A DNA stretch of 9,765 nucleotides, from assembly GCA_002313415.1 (NCBI GenBank), contig DCBH01000117.1, positions 581-10,345 on the forward strand, given 5' to 3'. The translations under genes and the position numbers were made by a program. This DNA comes from Flavobacteriales bacterium UBA1112. GTDB taxonomy: Bacteria > Bacteroidota > Bacteroidia > Flavobacteriales_D > Sanyastnellaceae. The notes under the pieces are model-generated. The model worked only from the letters and a program-made list of their open reading frames with translations. It searched no databases and had not been told where the DNA came from. Positions 5,761-9,765 of the stretch are shown here, one piece after another (within the stretch, counting starts at the first letter, position 1; each line of letters begins with the position of its first letter).

Positions 5761-6972
5761 TCAAGCGAGGACTTCTGCCACGGCGTCTGCGGCCTCTTTC
5801 AGCAAAATGGCACTGCGCACTTCGAGGCCCGACTCATCGATGATTTTTTTGGCCTCACGGGCGTTGGTGCCTTGCAGACGCACGATGATGGGGACATCGA
5901 TGTCGCCCATGTTGTTGCAGGCGTCCACCACACCCTGAGCAACACGGTCGCAGCGCACAATTCCTCCAAAGATGTTGACCAAAATGGCCTTGACCGCTGA
6001 GTCTTTTAGAATGATGCGAAATGCCTTTTCAACCCGCGTAGCATCCGCCGTCCCTCCGACATCCAAGAAGTTGGCGGGTTCGCCACCGCTCAACTTGATG
6101 ATGTCCATGGTGGCCATGGCCAAGCCTGCGCCATTGACCATACAACCCACGTTGCCTTCCAACTTGACGTAGTTGAGCCCAGCCTCGTCAGCCTCGACTT
6201 CGGTGGCATCTTCCTCTGTTTTGTCCCGCATCGCAGCGTAATCAGGATGGCGGTACAATGCGTTGCCATCCAGACTCACCTTGGAATCCACTGCAATGAT
6301 TTTATCATCGGAGGTCTTCAAAACGGGATTGATTTCAAACATCGATGCATCACATCCCAAGTACGCATCATAAAGCGCTTGGGTAAACCTCACCATTTGT
6401 TTGAAGCCCATTCCAGACAACCCTAGATTGAAAGCGATGCGCCGTGATTGAAAACCTGTAAGGCCCACAGCAGGGTCAACTTCTTCTTTAAAAATAAGGT
6501 GCGGTGTAGCCTCGGCCACAGCCTCAATGTCCATGCCTCCTTCCGGAGAGTACATGATGATGTTTTTTCCCGTGGCTCGATCCAAAAGCACACTCATGTA
6601 ATACTCTGAGGGCTCGCTGTCACCAGGATAGTAGACATCCTCTGCGATGAGGATTTTGTTGACCTGTTTCCCTTCCTTGGCAGTTTGTGCTGTGACCAAA
6701 TGTCCGCCAAGAATTCCAGCAGCCTTTTCTTTCACGTGCTCCAACCCTTTGGCTAGAACCACACCATGCGATCCAGTTTCGGTGACCATACCCTTGCCTC
6801 GACCACCCGCATGGATTTGAGCCTTTAAAACAAACCACTCCGTACCCGTTTCTTCCGCAAGTGCGACAGCCGCCTCATGCGCGGCTGAGGGCGTATCTGC
6901 GACTTTCCCCCTCTGAATCGCGACGCCATATGATTGCAGAATGCTTTTGCCCTGATATTCGTGGATGTTCAT
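5761..6972 (-). CDS. sucC: Succinyl-CoA synthetase (ADP-forming), beta subunit
   Basis: A 403-residue SucC, slightly longer than E. coli SucC (388). With SucD it converts succinyl-CoA, ADP (or GDP) and phosphate to succinate, CoA and ATP/GTP in the TCA cycle, in the cytoplasm. Evidence is the N-terminal MNIHEYQGKSIL, the ATP-grasp domain with Lys50 and glycine-rich GGRGK (56-60), predicted metal ligands Asn215 (FEINPV) and Asp229 (AVDSK), and the CoA-ligase C-terminal domain with NGAGLAMATMD (280-290), GGEPANFLDVGGTA (296-309) and NIFGGIVRCD (333-342). No sucD is adjacent; downstream is the convergent O-methyltransferase, so the two subunits are unlinked here, as in a number of Bacteroidota. 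The ATG at 6972 is preceded by a strong promoter. Confidence 0.97.
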   Translation of the reverse strand: MNIHEYQGKSILQSYGVAIQRGKVADTPSAAHEAAVALAEETGTEWFVLKAQIHAGGRGKGMVTETGSHGVVLAKGLEHVKEKAAGILGGHLVTAQTAKEGKQVNKILIAEDVYYPGDSEPSEYYMSVLLDRATGKNIIMYSPEGGMDIEAVAEATPHLIFKEEVDPAVGLTGFQSRRIAFNLGLSGMGFKQMVRFTQALYDAYLGCDASMFEINPVLKTSDDKIIAVDSKVSLDGNALYRHPDYAAMRDKTEEDATEVEADEAGLNYVKLEGNVGCMVNGAGLAMATMDIIKLSGGEPANFLDVGGTADATRVEKAFRIILKDSAVKAILVNIFGGIVRCDRVAQGVVDACNNMGDIDVPIIVRLQGTNAREAKKIIDESGLEVRSAILLKEAADAVAEVLA

Positions 6973-6998
6973 GCCAAAGGTGTTGTGTGAATCGGCCG

Positions 6999-7028
6999 CA
7001 AAGGTAGTAGCTTTCAGGCGTGATTCAA
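6999..7028 (-). promoter_or_regulatory. sucC promoter (Bacteroidota type)
   Basis: On the minus strand TTG (7026-7028) is followed after exactly 19 nt by TACCTTTG (6999-7006), the same spacing as both rRNA promoters and the same -7 sequence as rRNA P2. The discriminator CGGCCG is GC-only. The start site should lie about 5-8 nt downstream, giving a 5' UTR near 20 nt. The -33 element lies inside the first codons of the divergent lolD gene. Confidence 0.8.
7008..7015 (+). promoter_or_regulatory. Candidate -7 box for lolD
   Basis: TAGCTTTC differs from TAnnTTTG only in the last base and ends 4 nt before the GTG start at 7020, suggesting a leaderless or nearly leaderless mRNA. A TTG lies 22 nt upstream (6983-6985), longer than the ideal 19. 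It sits 1 bp from the sucC -7 box on the other strand, so the two promoters probably exclude each other. Confidence 0.4.
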
Positions 7029-7670
7029 GCCACGAACATCGTCAAAAGCTTCGGCGACTTGGAGGTCCTTCGAGGGGTGGACTTGACCGTTGACGCGGGC
7101 GAGATTGTCAGCATTGTGGGTGCCTCTGGAGCAGGAAAAACAACACTCCTGCAAATCATTGGCACGTTAGATTTGCCAGACGAAGGGACCATCTCCATCG
7201 ACGGAATGAGTACCTCGGGAATGTCCCGCAGTGATCTCAGTGCATTTCGAAACAAACATTTGGGGTTTGTATTTCAATTCCACCGTTTGCTCCCAGAATT
7301 CAACGCCTTAGAAAATGTCATGATGCCCGCGTGGATTGCTGGGACATCCGATGCGAAAGGAAGGTTGCGCGCGACACAATTGCTTCAGGAATTGGGAATG
7401 GGACATCGCATGGAACACAACCCATCTGAACTTTCTGGTGGGGAACAACAGCGCGTTGCTGTGGCTCGCGCCCTCATGAATGGACCGCGCGTTCTCCTGG
7501 CAGACGAACCTTCGGGGAACCTCGACTCCGAGAATGCAGCACTCCTTCACGATTTGTTTTTTGATTTGCGTGAGCGTTTGGGGCAAACCATTGTGATTGT
7601 TACCCACAATGAGCAGCTCGCGCAGCGTGCAGACCGCGTTCTACGGATGGAAGACGGACAGTTCGTCTAA
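7020..7670 (+). CDS. lolD: LolD-type ABC transporter ATPase (lipoprotein release)
   Basis: A 216-residue stand-alone ATPase of the LolD/MacB-like group. In the Lol system it powers an inner-membrane complex that releases lipoproteins for transfer towards the outer membrane. All ABC motifs are intact: Walker A GASGAGKTT (34-42), Q-loop Gln86, signature LSGGEQQR (138-145), Walker B VLLADEP (158-164), D-loop SGNLDS (165-170) and switch His196. FVFQFHRLLPEFNALENV (83-100) is typical of LolD. The start is a GTG at 7020; the protein begins MIQATNIVKSFGDLEVLRG, where family members normally begin. No permease gene is adjacent, so the partner is encoded elsewhere and assignment to LolCE rather than another MacB-like exporter is inferred. 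Its TAA stop directly abuts the stop of the convergent RDD gene. Confidence 0.9.
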   Translation: MIQATNIVKSFGDLEVLRGVDLTVDAGEIVSIVGASGAGKTTLLQIIGTLDLPDEGTISIDGMSTSGMSRSDLSAFRNKHLGFVFQFHRLLPEFNALENVMMPAWIAGTSDAKGRLRATQLLQELGMGHRMEHNPSELSGGEQQRVAVARALMNGPRVLLADEPSGNLDSENAALLHDLFFDLRERLGQTIVIVTHNEQLAQRADRVLRMEDGQFV

Positions 7671-8240
7671 CTACAATTCAACGCGCCTGAAAACTGCGGT
7701 CACCGCCAGCTTGTCGTGAAGAGCCTGACGATGCGGGGCCAAAAGCAGGAGCGTTCCAAGTGTGACGACCAAACCTGCAGGCCCAGCCAACCACCCCAAC
7801 AATCCGAGCCCACTTAATCCTGCGATTGTCCCCAAAACAGGACGGATAAACTTGATGACGAAGCGCTTCATGTAGAGCGACACGTGCCCCGATCTGCCGT
7901 CTGCGTGGGCCACGCGCAAACCCAACATCCATTTCCCTGGACTGGCCCCGGTGAGACCTTCAACCAAAGGGTATACAATGCCCAAAAGGGCCGAAGCCGC
8001 AAGCAATCCCATCACACCGCGGACCAAGCCAGCCTCGACGAGCGCCTCATCCATGGGTTGGTACATGGATAAAAGTTCTGATGATTGCGGCAAATGCTCG
8101 ACCACATTCGACCACCCCCAACCCTGAAGTGCACAGACCGTCACGGCAATTGTGCTCATGAAGTAGTCCAAAGCGGCGGCGGCAAGTCTGGGTCCTGCAC
8201 CCACGCGATTTGGGACTTTCGTCGCTCCTAAAGTGTCCAT
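7671..8240 (-). CDS. RDD family integral membrane protein
   Basis: A 189-residue membrane protein of the RDD family, named for conserved Arg and Asp residues. Arg18 and Asp25 in the first segment (GPRLAAAALDYF) fit, as do GASPGKWMLGLRV (98-110) and the C-terminal ALHDKLAVTAVF (173-184). Hydrophobic stretches at about 20-39, 73-93 and 130-169 suggest three to four membrane helices. The family's biochemical role is mostly unknown; some members have been linked to ion or osmolyte transport. I chose ATG at 8240 over an in-frame TTG at 8249, because the TTG is part of the -7-like box TATCTTGG while the ATG lies 5 nt beyond it. It diverges from marR across 104 nt holding two palindromes, so it may share regulation with marR. 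It converges on lolD with no spacer. Confidence 0.88.
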   Translation of the reverse strand: MDTLGATKVPNRVGAGPRLAAAALDYFMSTIAVTVCALQGWGWSNVVEHLPQSSELLSMYQPMDEALVEAGLVRGVMGLLAASALLGIVYPLVEGLTGASPGKWMLGLRVAHADGRSGHVSLYMKRFVIKFIRPVLGTIAGLSGLGLLGWLAGPAGLVVTLGTLLLLAPHRQALHDKLAVTAVFRRVEL

Positions 8241-8245
8241 GGCAT

Positions 8246-8253
8246 CCAAGATA
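8246..8253 (-). promoter_or_regulatory. Candidate -7 box for the RDD gene
   Basis: The minus strand reads TATCTTGG, one mismatch from TAnnTTTG, ending 5 nt before the chosen ATG. There is no clear TTG at -33; that position falls next to the 20-bp palindrome at 8276-8295. Support is positional and weak on its own. Confidence 0.35.
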
Positions 8254-8275
8254 TTTCACATTTTCATTGACCCCA

Positions 8276-8295
8276 TTTCTGTGCATGCACAGAAA
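8276..8295. promoter_or_regulatory. Candidate MarR operator 1 (20-bp perfect palindrome)
   Basis: TTTCTGTGCATGCACAGAAA is a perfect 20-bp inverted repeat in the gap between the RDD gene and marR. Its core TGTGCATGCACA differs only in the central two bases from the palindrome at 8309-8320. MarR dimers typically bind palindromes of this size close to their own promoter. It adjoins the expected -33 position of the RDD promoter. Binding by the adjacent MarR protein is inferred. Confidence 0.7.
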
Positions 8296-8307
8296 AAAGC
8301 CAATTCA

Positions 8308-8339
8308 TTGTGCGCGCACAGCAATTTCACGTACTTTGG
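8308..8339 (+). promoter_or_regulatory. Candidate promoter of the marR-fadN operon
   Basis: TTG (8308-8310) is followed after 21 nt by TACTTTGG (8332-8339), one mismatch from TAnnTTTG. The -7-like box ends 5 nt before the marR ATG at 8345, so the mRNA would be almost leaderless. The TTG overlaps the palindrome at 8309-8320, so a repressor bound there would block RNA polymerase. The spacing is slightly longer than in the strong promoters of this window. Confidence 0.45.
8309..8320. promoter_or_regulatory. Candidate MarR operator 2 (12-bp perfect palindrome)
   Basis: TGTGCGCGCACA is a perfect 12-bp palindrome. With TGTGCATGCACA at 8280-8291 it defines the shared core TGTGC-ry-GCACA; the two centres are 29 bp apart, a little under three helical turns. 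It overlaps the proposed -33 element of the marR promoter, the expected position for an autorepressor site. Confidence 0.65.
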
Positions 8340-8344
8340 TCACC

Positions 8345-8818
8345 ATGGACGCTCAAGAAACAATCGACTTTCAACTGCGCTGGGGCTGGAGCAAATTGGC
8401 CAGGCTCTACAGCGGCCTCGCTGAATCCCATGGCATCAGCATGAGCGTGGGATATGCATTGTTGAGCATTGAGCGCGAAGGCACCCCCAGCACCAAACTC
8501 GGACCACGGATGGGTATGGAGGCCACAAGTCTCTCCCGAACCCTCAAAAGCATGGAAGATCGTGGACTCATTGAACGACGTCAAGACGAACACGATCGCC
8601 GGTCAGTTCGGGTTTTCTTGACTGAAGATGGCGTCAAAGCCCGTCGTCAGATTCGAGACTTGGTCATTCAACTCAATGCACGATTGCATGAATTGCTCGG
8701 TGAAAATGCTGTCCATCAATTGCTTCAAGGCTTGGCAAGATTGAATGAACTCTTGGAAATCCCCGATCAGCTGATTCCCCCGAACTGGCAACCCCAAACG
8801 GAATCTGTCTCTCCATGA
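8345..8818 (+). CDS. MarR-family transcriptional regulator (probable beta-oxidation repressor)
   Basis: A 157-residue winged-helix regulator of the MarR family. The DNA-binding domain is recognisable: a recognition-helix region around MEATSLSRTLKSMEDRGLIE (58-77) followed by a wing, DEHDRRSVRVFLTEDG (81-96), with the basic Asp-Arg-Arg typical of MarR wings. Flanking helices (5-40 and 98-138) would form the dimer interface and ligand pocket. The start is ATG at 8345, where the family begins; a longer frame from 8210 runs through the palindromes. Its stop overlaps the ATG of the FadN-like gene as ATGA. As I recall, this regulator type precedes beta-oxidation genes in many Bacteroidota, so I infer a repressor relieved by an acyl-CoA or fatty acid. 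The ligand cannot be read from sequence. Confidence 0.88.
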   Translation: MDAQETIDFQLRWGWSKLARLYSGLAESHGISMSVGYALLSIEREGTPSTKLGPRMGMEATSLSRTLKSMEDRGLIERRQDEHDRRSVRVFLTEDGVKARRQIRDLVIQLNARLHELLGENAVHQLLQGLARLNELLEIPDQLIPPNWQPQTESVSP

Positions 8819-9765
8819 AGACCACCATACCCTTGCACCGAATCAAAAAAGTCGCCGTCCTGGGGTCAGGCGTCATGGGATCGGCCATTGCATGTCATCT
8901 CGCCCAGTGCGGTTCGGAGGTCATGTTGCTTGATCTCCCTGCGGAAGACGGCCCCCGCGACAGTGTGGCGGCGCGCCATTTGGAGAACGCCCTGAAATCC
9001 AAGCCATCCCCCATTTACAGCAAACGCTTTGCAGCTCGCATAGAAACGGGCAACTTCGACGACGACCTCCCTCGCATTGCGGATTGCGACTGGATCATCG
9101 AGGCCATTGTTGAACGTCTTGACATCAAGAATCAGCTCTTTGAAAGGGTTGAACAACACCGGAAGCCAGGCACCTTCATCACTTCAAACACGAGTGGAAT
9201 TCCCATGGCCGTGCTGACGCAGGGACGAAGTGAAGACTTTCGCAAGCACTTTTGTGGAACCCACTTCTTCAATCCTCCGCGCTACCTCCAACTTTTGGAA
9301 ATCATACCGGGGCCAGACACCCTTTCCGAAGTGCTGGACTTCTTTGTTGCCTACGGGGAGCAAATCCTCGGCAAGGAAAGTGTCATTTGCAAGGATACCC
9401 CTGCGTTCATCGCCAACCGGGTCGGTGTATTTGCGATTCAAGCTCTTTTCCATGCAGTTGAAGACATGGGACTAAGCGTCGAAGCGGTGGACAAATTGAC
9501 CGGCCCAGCAATGGGCCGGCCCAAAAGTGCCACGTTCCGCACCTGCGATGTCGTTGGACTGGACACCCTTGTCCATGTCGCCAAGGGCGTGGCGGACAAT
9601 TGCCCCGATGACGAACGTTCCGAAGTTTTTGTTACCCCCTCGTACGTCCAATACCTCATCGATCATGGGTGGTTGGGCAGCAAATCGGGTCAAGGGTTTT
9701 ACAAAAAGGTGGTCGACGATGGGAAGAAAGAGATTCATGCTTTGGACCTCAAAACGCTCGAATAC
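8815..9765 (+). CDS. fadN: FadN-like 3-hydroxyacyl-CoA dehydrogenase, N-terminal 317 residues (cut by window edge)
   Basis: An open frame starts at ATG 8815 and continues in frame to the last base, so only the N-terminal part is present. It carries the NAD-binding Rossmann motif GSGVMG (17-22) with Asp40 closing the second strand, and catalytic residues of L-3-hydroxyacyl-CoA dehydrogenases: Ser124 (TSNTSG), His150 in GTHFFNPP, Glu162 in LLEII and Asn201 in DTPAFIANRVG. SNPSPIY-like KSKPSPIY (61-68) and HFCGTHFFNPPRY (145-157) resemble the FadN group of bifunctional enzymes (about 800 residues) that oxidise 3-hydroxyacyl-CoA and carry an enoyl-CoA hydratase domain at the C-terminus; that part lies outside the window. 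The ATGA overlap with marR implies cotranscription and coupled translation. Thiolase and acyl-CoA dehydrogenase genes would be expected further downstream. Confidence 0.92.
   Translation, partial: MKTTIPLHRIKKVAVLGSGVMGSAIACHLAQCGSEVMLLDLPAEDGPRDSVAARHLENALKSKPSPIYSKRFAARIETGNFDDDLPRIADCDWIIEAIVERLDIKNQLFERVEQHRKPGTFITSNTSGIPMAVLTQGRSEDFRKHFCGTHFFNPPRYLQLLEIIPGPDTLSEVLDFFVAYGEQILGKESVICKDTPAFIANRVGVFAIQALFHAVEDMGLSVEAVDKLTGPAMGRPKSATFRTCDVVGLDTLVHVAKGVADNCPDDERSEVFVTPSYVQYLIDHGWLGSKSGQGFYKKVVDDGKKEIHALDLKTLEY

Noticed and set aside
8210..8344. Upstream extension of marR from 8210
   Set aside because: The added residues would be encoded by the two palindromes and the start of the RDD gene on the other strand. 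MarR homology begins at the ATG at 8345.
8866..9738. Several open frames on the minus strand within the fadN region
   Set aside because: They are shadows of the plus-strand dehydrogenase frame, which carries intact catalytic motifs and runs to the window edge.

Overview
The window looks like a stretch of a Bacteroidota chromosome, possibly Flavobacteriales (the order is a low-confidence guess). The sequence basis is promoters of the form TTG-N19-TAnnTTTG, no clear Shine-Dalgarno sequences, and proteins resembling those of that phylum: a MarR-type regulator coupled to a FadN-like enzyme, a stand-alone RlmL-type methyltransferase and a YciH/SUI1 protein. Base composition looks roughly balanced and even across the window. 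I see no insertion sequence, integrase, tRNA, CRISPR array or phage gene. This is a compact core-genome region.

Layout. (1) Positions 1-22 are the extreme 5' end of a 16S rRNA gene on the minus strand; the rest of the rrn operon lies to the left, outside the window. Positions 23-396 hold its control region: two tandem promoters, a boxA-like antitermination site and a structured leader with two UUCG-capped hairpins. (2) A five-gene minus-strand operon, read from 4985 down to 397: yciH, an rlmL-type rRNA methyltransferase, a ydfG-like dehydrogenase, a lipoprotein amidohydrolase of the YtcJ type, and a SCO1/SenC copper chaperone. Three of its junctions are 4-bp ATGA overlaps and the fourth is a 5-nt gap. 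It runs straight into the rrn promoters with no visible terminator. (3) A plus-strand O-methyltransferase (5034-5759) converges on sucC (minus, 5761-6972). (4) A lolD-type ABC ATPase (plus, 7020-7670) diverges from sucC and abuts an RDD membrane protein gene (minus, 7671-8240). (5) A MarR-family regulator (plus, 8345-8818) overlaps by ATGA a FadN-like 3-hydroxyacyl-CoA dehydrogenase gene that runs off the right edge.

How the genes work together. The yciH operon joins translation functions (initiation factor, rRNA modification) with general metabolism and cytochrome oxidase copper delivery just upstream of an rRNA operon. The MarR-fadN pair is most likely the start of a fatty-acid beta-oxidation operon that regulates itself. 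Two palindromes sharing the core TGTGCryGCACA lie in the 104-nt gap between marR and the RDD gene, and are the best operator candidates.

No wholly new system is evident. The observations most worth testing are the paired operators, the -7-like boxes only 4-6 nt upstream of five start codons (possible leaderless transcription), the GC-rich discriminators shared by the rrn and sucC promoters, and the UUCG hairpins in the rRNA leader.
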